Positions 55,209 to 64,000 of a stretch of 64,000 nt of DNA are shown piece by piece. Source of the DNA: Prionace glauca (lineage: Eukaryota > Chordata > Chondrichthyes > Carcharhiniformes > Carcharhinidae); assembly GCA_037974335.1 (NCBI GenBank), contig CM075760.1, positions 18,446,960-18,510,959 on the forward strand, in the 5' to 3' direction. The notes beneath the pieces are model-generated. The model saw only the letters and a list, made by a program, of their open reading frames with translations. It searched no databases and was not told where the DNA came from. The position numbers and the translations under genes were made by a program. Within the stretch, counting starts at the first letter, position 1; each line of letters starts with the position of its first letter.

Positions 55209-56051
55209 TCACTCATGAACCTGTTGGTGTCTCAGCAGCTGGGATGAAACTCTGAATCCTTTCCCACACTGAGAACAGGTGAATGGCTTCTCCCCAGTGT
55301 GAACTCGCTGGTGTGTCTGCAGATTAGATGACTGATTGAATTCCCTCCCACACTGACAGCAGGTGAATGGTTTCTCTCCAGTGTGAACTCGCTGGTGCCT
55401 CTGCAGGGTGGATGACAGAGTAAATCGCTTCCCACACTGAGAGCATATGAATGGTTTCCTCCCAGTGTGAACCTGCTGGTGTATCTGCAGATTGGATGAC
55501 TGACTGAATCCCTTCCCACACTGAAAGCAGGTGAAAGGTTTCTCCCCAGTGTGAACTCGCTGGTGTCTCTGCAGGGTGGATGACTGAGTGAATCCCTTCC
55601 CACACTGACAGCAGATGAAGGGCCTCTCCCCAGTGTGAACTCTCTGGTGTGACCGCAAGCTGGATAAGTCAGTGAATCCGTCACCACACTGAGAGCAGGT
55701 GAATGGCCTCTCCCCAGTGTGAACTCGCTCATGTGTTTGCAGCTGGGATAACCGAGTGAATCCCTTCCCACATTGAGAGCAGACGAATGGTTTCTCCCCA
55801 GTGTGAACCTGCTGGTGTCTCCACAAAGCGGATGCCTGAGTGAATCCCTCCCCACACTGAGAGCAGGTGAATGGCCTTTCCCCAGTGTGAACTCGCTGGT
55901 GTTGCTGTAGGATGGATAACCGAGAGAATCCCTCCCCACACTGAGAGCAGATGAATGGCCTCTCCCCAGTGTGACTGCGCCGATGAGCTTCCAGCTGAGA
56001 TGGAGTTCGATATCTCTTCTCACACTCCACACATTTCCATGGTTTCTCCAT
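55209..56051 (-). CDS. Poly-C2H2 zinc-finger protein, 10 fingers (gene 5)
   Basis: ATG at 56051 (MEKPWKCVECEKRY), 280 codons, ten complete C2H2 fingers of 28 residues, mostly CSQCGKGF, with TGERPF and TGEKPF linkers (one is TGRKPF). The exon probably begins at 56383 after TTATTTTACAG on the minus strand. A reverse-oriented promoter half lies at about 57540-57360. Contact positions include QASALWR, RLSQLQT, DLSSLRS, QSSTLQR, LSSTLQR and VSSQLLR. No defect was seen. It has the highest finger-to-finger regularity of the cluster. No KRAB or SCAN domain is visible; it is likely a nuclear DNA-binding protein. Confidence 0.92.
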   Translation of the reverse strand: MEKPWKCVECEKRYRTPSQLEAHRRSHTGERPFICSQCGEGFSRLSILQQHQRVHTGERPFTCSQCGEGFTQASALWRHQQVHTGEKPFVCSQCGKGFTRLSQLQTHERVHTGERPFTCSQCGDGFTDLSSLRSHQRVHTGERPFICCQCGKGFTQSSTLQRHQRVHTGEKPFTCFQCGKGFSQSSNLQIHQQVHTGRKPFICSQCGKRFTLSSTLQRHQRVHTGEKPFTCCQCGREFNQSSNLQTHQRVHTGEKPFTCSQCGKGFRVSSQLLRHQQVHE

Positions 56052-56634
56052 AGTGCAGATGCCCTTGCCGCTCTCTTAGGTGCACAATCAGTGGAAGCTT
56101 TGTCCACAACATTAGTACACACTCTCCCTGATGTGAATGGTGTGATATTTATTCAGGCTCCATAACTGCTTAAAGCTCTTTAGTCAGTGCAGTGGAACAC
56201 TTTAATTTGAGTGTAGGAGCTTTTCCAGTCACACTGATGTTTGACATCTTTTCAAATCAACAGATGGACAAACATTTCTCCTTCTAGATTGAAAGGCCAA
56301 TGATATCCAGCTCCCAAGGAATACGACTGTCAGATCTAGATGTGTTGCTTGAGATATTAGCCTGTGATTCCTCTTTCAATATCCTGTAAAATAAGTTTAT
56401 TAAAGCCATCACTTTTGGAACAGAATAGAAATTCAGAAGACACAATTCCAGTTTCTATGGAGTATTATTTCCTCTCTCATTCCCCAAAAGCTATAAATCC
56501 CCATCCCACACTCTCCCTCCATTTTCATCCTGCTGTATCTAATATTCACACTCCCAATTTTCCTGAAGGTGCTGATTGAGGCTGATTGACAGACCCATGC
56601 TCACTGCTTCCTGTCCAGTACACAGAAATTATAA

Positions 56635-57005
56635 GAAATCGGAAATGCAGTTGGCCTTTCAGCCCATTGAACTGCCTCAACCATTGATTGAGAATTGGCC
56701 AATCTACCTCAGCACCATTTCCCATACTATCCCCCAGATGGCTTGATGCCTCAACATCTTCTATATCTCAAAACTTATCAATCTCTGGCTTGAAATTTCT
56801 TGATGACTGAGGCTCCACAGTTCTTTGGAGTAGCATAATTTCAAAACTACACCATATACTTGGGTGAGGAAATCCCTCCTCATCTTAACTTTCTTTCCGC
56901 TTTCCTACATGTTCCCAATAACGCTTGATTCGTTTACCAATCAAAAATCAGTCTAACTCACCCTGGGGTATATTCAATGACTCTCAGCCTCCACTGATCC
57001 CTGTG
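56635..57005 (-). mobile_element. Old CR1 3' fragment in the intron of gene 5
   Basis: ATAAGAAATCGGAAATGCAG tail and a degraded reverse ORF2 end. The same fossil occurs at the equivalent place upstream of gene 6 (63660-64000), so it predates their duplication. Confidence 0.7.
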
Positions 57006-57089
57006 GAAGAGAAATCCAAATGCTAATGACTCTGATACGCAAGAGATTAATGCCTGGAAATATCTAAGGTAGCGACAGTACAATATTAA

Positions 57090-57560
57090 TCTGTCTGAAA
57101 CTCAATCTTCATTCAGAGAGGAGTAGCAGTTTAGCGGGGCAACAATGGAGGAAGCTCCAAACAGCCATGCCCACAAGTCCGAATTCTGATTGGTTGGAGG
57201 ACCAGCGCCCATCCGGTCTTCCACACGTTGTCATTGGTCAATGTCTCGCATGTAGACAATGGGGGGACGGAACCCGAACTCACGTGGGGGTGGGCGGGGC
57301 TTTGACCGCCAGCCGCGCTGAGCTGATGTCCAATCCGCAGTGTTTTGTTTCTGTAACCAGTGATCTTGCTGCCACTGTGTGCTGTGAACGCCCTTCTGAG
57401 TCATCGTGACGGCACAATGGAGCCCTGCCTAAATCAGCCAATAGCAATCACTCTGCTCAGCGGTGACGTCTCCGTGAACCGGCGCGCTTACCCGGGAGCC
57501 CCGCCCCCACCCATTGTTCCCCAGTCTGTACATTCCACACATTGTTAGTCCGGTTTCTGC
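57090..57560. promoter_or_regulatory. Rearranged zinc-finger promoter, two opposed halves
   Basis: 57100-57245 is the plus-oriented first half (CAATCTTCATTC, TGATTGGTTGGAGGACC, CATTGGTCAATG). 57360-57530 is the second half in minus orientation (reverse of GGGGGCGGGGCTCCCGGG, GACGTCACCG, CTATTGGCTGATT). The minus half is positioned to drive gene 5. An internal inversion is the simplest reading. Confidence 0.6.
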
Positions 57561-57589
57561 GCTGATAGCCAAGTTTCGCACACATGAGA

Positions 57590-57920
57590 ACGGCCTCAAC
57601 TGGGATCTTGGGATCATGTCACACTATCTGTAACCCCCATGATTTGCCTGGACTTGCAAAATCTCACTAACTGGCCTGGCTGGAGACAATACACATCTCT
57701 TTAATCTGTGCTTAATCCTCTCCCCACTCACATTGTCTGTATCTTTAAGACTTGATTACCTATAAAGACTTGCACTCCAACCATTATTTTGTAAATTGAG
57801 CTTGTGTCTTTATATGCCCTGTTTGTGAACTGAAATCCCACTCACATGATGAAGGAGCAGCGCTCCGAAAGCTAGTGGCTTTTGCGACTTTAACCTGGTG
57901 TTGTGAGACTTCTTACTGTG
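57590..57920 (+). repeat. Penelope-like 3' tail, sense
   Basis: ATCTTGGGATCATGTCACAC to TTGTGAGACTTCTTACTGTG, joined directly to a piece of zinc-finger intron (GTCCAGGACAGGAAGCAGTG, about 57921). Confidence 0.65.
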
Positions 57921-58099
57921 TCCAGGACAGGAAGCAGTGAGCATGGATCTGTCAATACATAGAACAGGGCTTGGGCTTGATCTGCAGAGAGCCAGCATTG
58001 AATCAGTGGACTGACGGCCCCATTCCAAGTCCTGATGTCTGACTGATCAAAAGAGAGAAATTTCAGCTGCTCCAGTCTCTCCAACTAACTGAATTGCCT

Positions 58100-58870
58100 C
58101 ATCATAGAATTGTACAATGCAGAAAAGGCCCTTCAGCCCATTGAGTCTGCACCAACATGCAAGAAACACTTGACTTCCTACCTAATCCCATTTGCCAGCA
58201 TCTGGCCCATAGCCTTAAATGTTTTGACTTGCCAAGTGCTGATTCAGGTACTTCTTAAGGATGTGAGATGCCATTCTTGCAAATCTCTTCACCCTCTCTA
58301 AGAACGTCACATCTTTCCTAAGTCTGGGGCCGATATATAGGGTTCCATTCCCAAGGGATTGAACAGCAGGGAGGTTATGTTCAACTTGATTAGAAGCGTG
58401 ATTATAATACACTGGGAATGCTGTCAACAGTTGTGATCTCCATTTAGAATCCTCCAGTGCAGAAGGAGACCATTCAGCCCATTGAGTCTGTACTGACTCT
58501 CTGAAAGTTCATCAGAGCCAGGTCTACTCCACCCTATCCTTGTCACCCCATAGCTACCATATTTACCATAGCTAATCTACCTAATTTGCACATCAATGGA
58601 CTGTGGGAGGAAACCGGAGCACCTGGAACAAGCTCATGCAGACTCAAGGGAAATGTGCAATCAAATGGAGCTCACAGATAGTCACCCAAGGCCAGAATCA
58701 AACCTGTCTTCCTGGATTTGTGAGGCAGCAGTGTTGAAATAAAGGCACTGCAGAAGGGGCAAAAGAAAGTCACACGAGTAATCCCAGAACTGAGAGCATT
58801 TAACCCTCAGGGAAGGCTGGGGCTGCTGACTGTTACAAAGATACTATCAGTTTAAGAAAAGTTTTTTTTT
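58100..58870. repeat. CR1 tail, tRNA-SINE and CR1 fragment
   Basis: 58105-58320 is a reverse CR1-related tail (ATGCAGAAAAGGCCCTTCAG). 58440-58740 is a reverse tRNA-derived SINE (GACTGTGGGAGGAAACCGGA). 58740-58870 is a short plus-strand CR1 RT remnant. Confidence 0.6.
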
Positions 58871-58874
58871 TCAT

Positions 58875-59125
58875 CTGTTACCTTGTTCTAATTTGGCTGT
58901 ACACTGCCCAATTATGGAACCCAAATTGTCCTTTTAAAACGTTTGAATTTGGAGAGAAATAACCATCAAGCAAAGACTCAGACACCAAATCAGTCAATTG
59001 TATCGAAGTTTACTGATCATATGCAACTTTTAAAAATTGATTGGGTCAAGTTTACACATCAATGAAACTCTACCAACTCCAAGTCAATAATCGATCCAAG
59101 AGAAGTGGGTGACAATGTGAAATTC
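58875..59125. other. No feature recognised
   Basis: AT-rich sequence, nothing assigned. Confidence 0.4.
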
Positions 59126-59129
59126 TGGG

Positions 59130-59762
59130 GCTCATGATGTGGAGATGTCAGCGTTGGACTGGGGTAAACACAGTAAGAAGTCTCACAACACCAGGTTAAA
59201 GTCCAACAGGTTTATTTGGTAGCAAAAACCAGTAGTTTTCAGGTTGCTTGCTGCCCCTTCGTCAGGTGAGTGGGAGTTCTATTCGCAAACAGGGCATATA
59301 AAGACACAAACTCAGTTTACAAAATAATGATTGGAATGTGAGTTTTTACAGGTAATCATGGCTTAAAGGTACAGACAATGTGAGTGGAGAGAGCGTTAAG
59401 CGCAGGTTAAAGGGATGTGTATTGTCTCCAGACAGGAAAGTTAATGAGATTTTGCAAGCCCAAGCAAGTTATGGAGGTTAGAGATAATATGACATGAATC
59501 TAAGGTCCCGGTTGAGGCCGTCCTCGCGTGTGTGGAACTTGGCTATCAAGCTCTGCTCAGCAACACTATACTGTCGTGTGTTGTGAAGGCTGCCTTGGAG
59601 AACGCTTACCCGAAGATCAGAGACTGAATGCCCATGACCAAATGGCCGTGATCCTGGGGCTGACAGAGAAACAGTCACTACCTCTGAGGAGCATGGACGG
59701 CACCTTCCTGGGGTTTTGAATAGCAGGGACCTCATCACTGAACCATTCACAGGACTAACCAC
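59130..59762 (-). mobile_element. Penelope-like element 3' end with coding remnant
   Basis: Reverse strand: an open frame, 59762-59478, reading VSDLRVSVLQGSLHNTRQYS and AEQSLIAKFHTREDGLNRDL, a pattern like the end of GIY-YIG endonucleases of Penelope-like elements. The common 3' UTR follows, ending at about 59140. It is the best-preserved copy of the tail scattered over the window. Confidence 0.5.
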
Positions 59763-59764
59763 TC

Positions 59765-61580
59765 ATCTGATTTTTTTATTTATTCATGGGAAATGGGCAT
59801 CGCTGGCTGGCCAGAATTTATTGCCCATCCTTAGTTGCCCTTGAGAAGATGGTGGTGAGCTGTCTTCTTGAATGACTGCAGTCCATGTACTGTGGGTTGA
59901 CCCACAATGCCATTAGGAGGGAATTCCAGGATCTTGACCCAGCGACGGCGAAGAAACAGCGATATATTTCCAAGTCAGGATGGTGAGTGACTTGGAGGGG
60001 AACTCGCAAATGGTGGTGTTCCCATTTATTTGCTGCCTTGTCCTTCTAGATGGAAGTGGTCATGGATCTGAAAGGTGCTGTCTGAGGATTTTTGGTGAAT
60101 TGCTGCAGTGAAGATAGTAAACACTGTTGCAACTGTGTGCAGTGGTGAAGGGAATGGATGATTGTAGCTGTGGTGCCCGTTAATGGGCTGCACAATGGTG
60201 CAGTGGTTAGCACCGCTGCTTCACAGCTGCAGGGCCTGGGTTCAATTCCCAGCTTGGGTCACTGTCTGTGTGGAGCTTGCACATTCTCCCCATATCTACA
60301 TGGGTCTCCTCCGGGTGCTCCAGTTTCCTCCCACATTCTGAAAGACGTGCTGGTTAGGTGCATTGACCCGATCAGAGGCCAGACTGTGGTGATTAGGGGA
60401 ATTTCACAGCAACTCATGCAGCGTTAATGTAAACCTTACTTGCGACTAATAAATAAACTTTAAGACTTTAAAAGTGGAGAATATTCCATCACACAACTGA
60501 CTTGTGCCTTTTAGATGGTGTATAGGCTCTGTGGTGTCGGGAGATGAGTTATTCACTGCAGTACTCCTAGGTCTGACCTGCTCTTGCAGGCATTGTGTTA
60601 ATGTGGTGAGTCCAGTTGAGTTTCTGGTCAGTGGTAACCCCAAGGATGTTGACAGTGGGGGATTCAGTGGTGGTTACACCATTGAATGTCAAGAAGCAGT
60701 GATTAGATTGTCTCTTATTGGTGATAGTCAGTGCCTGCCATTAAATGTTACTTGTCAGCCCAAGCCTGAATACTGTCCAGATCATGTTGAATTTGAACAT
60801 GGACTGATTCGGTGCCTGAGGGGTCATGAATGGTGCTGAACATTGTGCAATCATTGGGGAACATCCCCACTTCCAACCTTATGATAGATGAAAAGTCATT
60901 GACAACGCAGCTGAAATGGTTGGACTTAGAACACTACCCCGAGGGATTCATGCAGAGATGTCCTGGAGCTGAGATGACTGACACTCCAAAACCACAATCT
61001 TCCTATGTACCAGGTATAACTCCACCCAGTGGACAATTTACCTCCTATACCCCATTGATTCCAGTTTCACTGGGGCTCCTTAATGCCGCACTCGATCACA
61101 TAACCGAGGCTGTAATGAGATTAGGAGTTGATCCTGGTGAAACCCAAACTGGGAGTCACTGAGCAGGTTATTGCTGAGCAGGTGCTGCTTGATAGCAATA
61201 TTGATAACCCCTTCCATCACTTTACTGATGATCGTGAATAGACTGATTGGGCAGTATTTGGTTGGGTTGGATTTGTCCTACTTTTTGTGTACAGGGAAAT
61301 TTTCCACATTGCCGGGTAGATGCCGGTGCTGCAATTGTACTGGAAGAGCTTGGCTATGGAACCGGCAATTGTGGAGCACAAGTCTGGAATGTTATCAGGG
61401 CCCATTGCCTTAGCAGTATCCACTGCCTCCAACTGTTTCTTGATATCATGTGGAGTGAATTGACTTGGCTGGAGACTGGAATCAGAGATGTTGGGGATCA
61501 CTGGGACCTGCTCTTCACTCCAATGCACCATGAATTTAGGCTTGTGATTTTTCATGTGTAACAAATCATATCTGCACACT
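59765..61580 (-). mobile_element. LINE of a second clade, degraded, with a SINE insertion
   Basis: Reverse-strand remnant of RT: 61579-61217 reads KAMGPDNIPDLCSTIAGSIA and IYPAMWKISL, the palm-entry region of L2/jockey-type LINEs. The rest of RT follows to about 60480 with many stops, then a 3' end with TTTATTGCCCATCC at 59817. A plus-strand SINE (60185-60470) splits it. Confidence 0.55.
60185..60470 (+). repeat. tRNA-derived SINE with clear A and B boxes
   Basis: A box TGGTGCAGTGG (60196-60206) and B box GGTTCAATTCC (60239-60249), then the body with TCCGGGTGCTCCAGTTTCCT and an ACTAATAAATAAA tail. It is the most complete tRNA-SINE in the window, but not a functional tRNA gene. Confidence 0.85.
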
Positions 61581-61769
61581 CACACCGTTATCCCGAAATC
61601 ATCTCACACATTCTTAAAGATCAAAGTGAGTGTCTATCTTTCTTATCTCCTGCTGTTATGGTGCTGATATTTCATGTAGTGGCCAGGCTTTCAAATGTGG
61701 ATTTCTTTAAAACAAAGTTCATGGACAAGGATATAAGTATTTGAAGAGAAAGTGATCAATTTATTCATT

Positions 61770-62500
61770 CATCGACACATTCCAGACTTTCTCAAGAATG
61801 TAGTTGGATACCAGATTGATACATTCCATTCAACCACATCCAAAGTGAATTAATTCCTTTATTGTCCAGGACAATATATTCATAATATCTTTAACAGAGA
61901 AATTCAATATTCCCATTTGATTTCAGGGATTAACATATTCTGTTTGCTCTTTATTGTCAATGTCAGGCTGGGGAAGTTCCCCTTGGAGCAAAGGAGATTG
62001 AGGGAAGTTTTGATAGAGGTGGACAAGATTCTGACAGGTTTAGATAAGGTGGACAAAAAAAAATTGTTCCCATTCGCTGGTGGGACAAGAACGAGGGGAC
62101 ACACAGATTTAAGGTTTTGGGTCAGAGATATACGGGAGGATGTGAGGAAGAATATTTTGATGCAATGAATGGTAATGACCTGGAACTCGCTGCCTACGAG
62201 GGTCGAGGAAGTGGAAACACTAAACTATTACAAAGGAAATTGGATAGGCATTTGGGAAGGTTTCAAACAGAAATGCTGACTAAATATCTCTGACCTTCCT
62301 CACACCCTGTCACTATGTGATCCTTGTGAAATTTGAAACCAGGTATTCGCAACAAGACTCAAAGAGCATCAGCCCACTGGAGGCTGAGACCAGCCAATCC
62401 AGCAGAAAGAAACTCTCTCCACTGACCAACTATGGGAATGAAGAAAATCCAGTCCTCGATGTAATTGAGAGCAGAAACAACAACAGCAGAATCCAACCCA
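61770..62500. repeat. 3' flank of gene 6, part of the duplicated unit
   Basis: Homologous to 54475-55200. Includes the plus-strand CR1 fossil (61935-62290) with CCCTTGGAGCAAAGGAGATT and AGGAAGAATATTTTGATGCA. Confidence 0.75.
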
Positions 62501-62505
62501 TTGAG

Positions 62506-63180
62506 TCACATGTGAACTCGCTGGTGTGTCTCCAGGTTGGATAATTGAGTAAATCCCTTCCCACACTGAGAACAAGTGAATGGTCTCTCCCCTGTGTGAA
62601 CTCGCTGGTGTGACTGCAGGGTGGATAACTGAGTAAATCCCTTCCCACACTGAGAGCAGGTGAATGGTCTCTCCCCACTGTGAACTCGCTGGTGTGCTTG
62701 CAGGTTGGATAAATCTCCGAATCCCTTCCCACACTGAGAGCAGGTGAACGGCCTCTCCCCAGTGTGAACTCGCTGGTGTGTCTGCAGGCTGGATGAATGA
62801 CTGAATGTCTTCCCACACTCAGAGCAGATGAAAGGTCTCTCCCCAGAGTGAACTCGCTGGTGCGTCAGCAAGGTGGATAACTGAGTAAAACCCTTCCCAC
62901 ACTGAGAGCAGGTGAATGGCTTCACTCCAGTGTGAATTAGCTGGTGTTTCTGCAGGCTGGATAACTGAGTGAATCCCTTCGTACACTGAGAGCAGGTGAA
63001 TGGCCTTTCCCCAGTGTGAACCCGCTGGTGTGACTGGAGGGTGGATAACCGAGTGAATCCTTTCCCACACCAAGAGCAGGTGAACGGTCTTTCTCCCGTA
63101 TGAATGCGTTGATGAGCTTGCAGCTCTGATGGGGCTCTGTATCCCTTCCCACAGTCCACACATATCCACGGTTTTTCCAT
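62506..63180 (-). CDS. Poly-C2H2 zinc-finger protein, 8 fingers (gene 6)
   Basis: The ATG at 63180 (MEKPWICVDCGKGY) gives 224 codons with eight complete fingers, mostly CSQCGKGF and RVH, with TGERPF, SGERPF and one TGVKPF linker. The frame stays open upstream to 63363. That part encodes a decayed finger (FQCTDCGKSFHHLHSP) and could be translated only from a GTG or by splicing. In genes 1 and 2 the same decayed finger is also out of use. The exon probably starts at 63503 after TTTTTACAG. Promoter and exon 1 would lie beyond 64 kb. Fingers 2, 4, 7 and 8 have very similar helices (RLSTLQS, QLSTLLT, QLSTLQS, QLSNLET), suggesting recent internal duplication. Confidence 0.9.
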   Translation of the reverse strand: MEKPWICVDCGKGYRAPSELQAHQRIHTGERPFTCSWCGKGFTRLSTLQSHQRVHTGERPFTCSQCTKGFTQLSSLQKHQLIHTGVKPFTCSQCGKGFTQLSTLLTHQRVHSGERPFICSECGKTFSHSSSLQTHQRVHTGERPFTCSQCGKGFGDLSNLQAHQRVHSGERPFTCSQCGKGFTQLSTLQSHQRVHTGERPFTCSQCGKGFTQLSNLETHQRVHM

Positions 63181-63659
63181 GTTTTGAGTCTCCTTGTATC
63201 CCTGAAGTTTGGACAACCCGTTGAAGCTGTGAAAACACGTGTGTGGTTTCTCCGCACTGTGAATGGATGTCGGGCTGTGTAAGTGGTGAAAGCTCTTTCC
63301 ACAGTCAGTGCACTGGAATACTCTCACTCGGGCGTGTGTGTGACTCGGTGCTTTCCCATCCACACTAATGTTTAAAACTTTTTGAAGTTTACAGACCGGT
63401 CAAACATTTCTCCGATATTCACGTCCCAAGGAATTGAGTGATTTTGTTCAATGTGCACATCATGTCTGAGATTTCTGTCAGTGATTTCTCCTCTTCCAAT
63501 ATCCTGTAAAAACAATTTTAAAAATATCTCACTGTCAGTACAGAATAGAAATTCAAAACAGACAAGTTTCTATGGAATGTGCTCTCCTCTCTCATTTCCC
63601 AAGAGCTGTAAATTCAGGCTGATTGACAGATCCATGCTCACTGCTTCCTGTCCCGGACA

Positions 63660-64000
63660 CAGGTCTGAAGAAATAGGAGCTGCAGTTGACTATTCGGCCC
63701 ATCGAGCCTGCTGAACCATTCAATGAGCTCACTGGCCGATTTACCTTTGCCAGATTAACCCCCATATCTCTTGATATCTTCAATATCTAGAAACCTATTT
63801 AATCCTCTACTAGACTTTGGATCTAGTGTAGAGAATGCCAAAACTTCACCACATCCTTAAGTGAAGAAATCCCTCCTCATCTTAAATTTCTCTCCTTCTT
63901 TCCCATAACTCTTGACTCCCTTGTCCCCTCAATGATATATTCAATGATCTTCAGCCTTCGTTGGTCCCTAAGGAAGAGAAACCCAGACAGTACAAAATTC
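63660..64000 (-). mobile_element. Old CR1 3' fragment upstream of gene 6
   Basis: GAAATAGGAGCTGCAGTTGA tail and a degraded reverse ORF2 end, equivalent to 56635-57005. It runs off the window edge. Confidence 0.7.

Noticed and set aside
60196-60249. tRNA gene suggested by A and B boxes
   Set aside because: Spacing and body are those of a tRNA-derived SINE; no cloverleaf could be drawn and a SINE body follows.

Overview
The window is vertebrate nuclear DNA and almost certainly from an elasmobranch (shark or ray). Three things support this: an IgNAR/NAR-TCR-type antigen-receptor V segment, a class known from cartilaginous fish; a mass of CR1 LINEs, including two very similar copies with open ORF2; and interspersed repeats of a kind I associate with shark genomes. 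The species cannot be read from the sequence. No rRNA, functional tRNA, CRISPR or bacterial feature is present.

Layout. (1) 1.97-3.30 kb, minus strand: a compact antigen-receptor minilocus in germline configuration, with leader exon, intron, V exon with a 22/23-bp RSS, one 16-bp D flanked by two 12-bp RSSs, and a J with a 23-bp RSS and splice donor, all within 1.33 kb. No constant exon or second V domain is recognisable between J and the left edge. (2) 3.6-14.2 kb: nested repeats (CR1 fragments, tRNA-type SINEs, Penelope-like tails, a 52-bp minisatellite, a 5'-truncated CR1 with a long RT ORF) and a CpG-rich promoter-like island at 6.7-7.4 kb with three 33-bp units that each carry an RFX-like and a YY1-like site. 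(3) 14.5-19.9 kb: a second promoter-like island, then a near-complete CR1 (ORF1, ORF2 and tandem 198-bp monomers in its 5' UTR). (4) 20-27 kb: repeat-rich, with an orphan zinc-finger-type promoter, a 1.3-kb 47/55-bp minisatellite and an orphan zinc-finger 3' UTR. (5) 27-64 kb: a cluster of six poly-C2H2 zinc-finger genes (28.4+, 37.3+, 42.4-, 50.1+, 56.1-, 63.2-), plus an orphan exon start at 39.76 kb. They share a two-part design: a GC-rich promoter with untranslated first exon, then an acceptor and one coding exon beginning MEKPWKC or similar. Several also share 3'-flanking LINE fossils, so the unit spread by segmental duplication and inversion.

Three intact zinc-finger genes (28.4, 56.1 and 63.2 kb) encode arrays of 8-10 fingers with no KRAB or SCAN domain visible. 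The 37.3 gene has ten fingers and a frameshifted eleventh; the 42.4 gene has two fingers lacking a zinc ligand; the 50.1 gene is a pseudogene whose promoter also carries a young CR1 insertion. Young CR1 copies sit at 15.1-19.9, 43.6-47.0, 34.1-35.4 and 47.6-48.9 kb; the last two have target-site duplications. All calls are by eye; no alignment or search was run.
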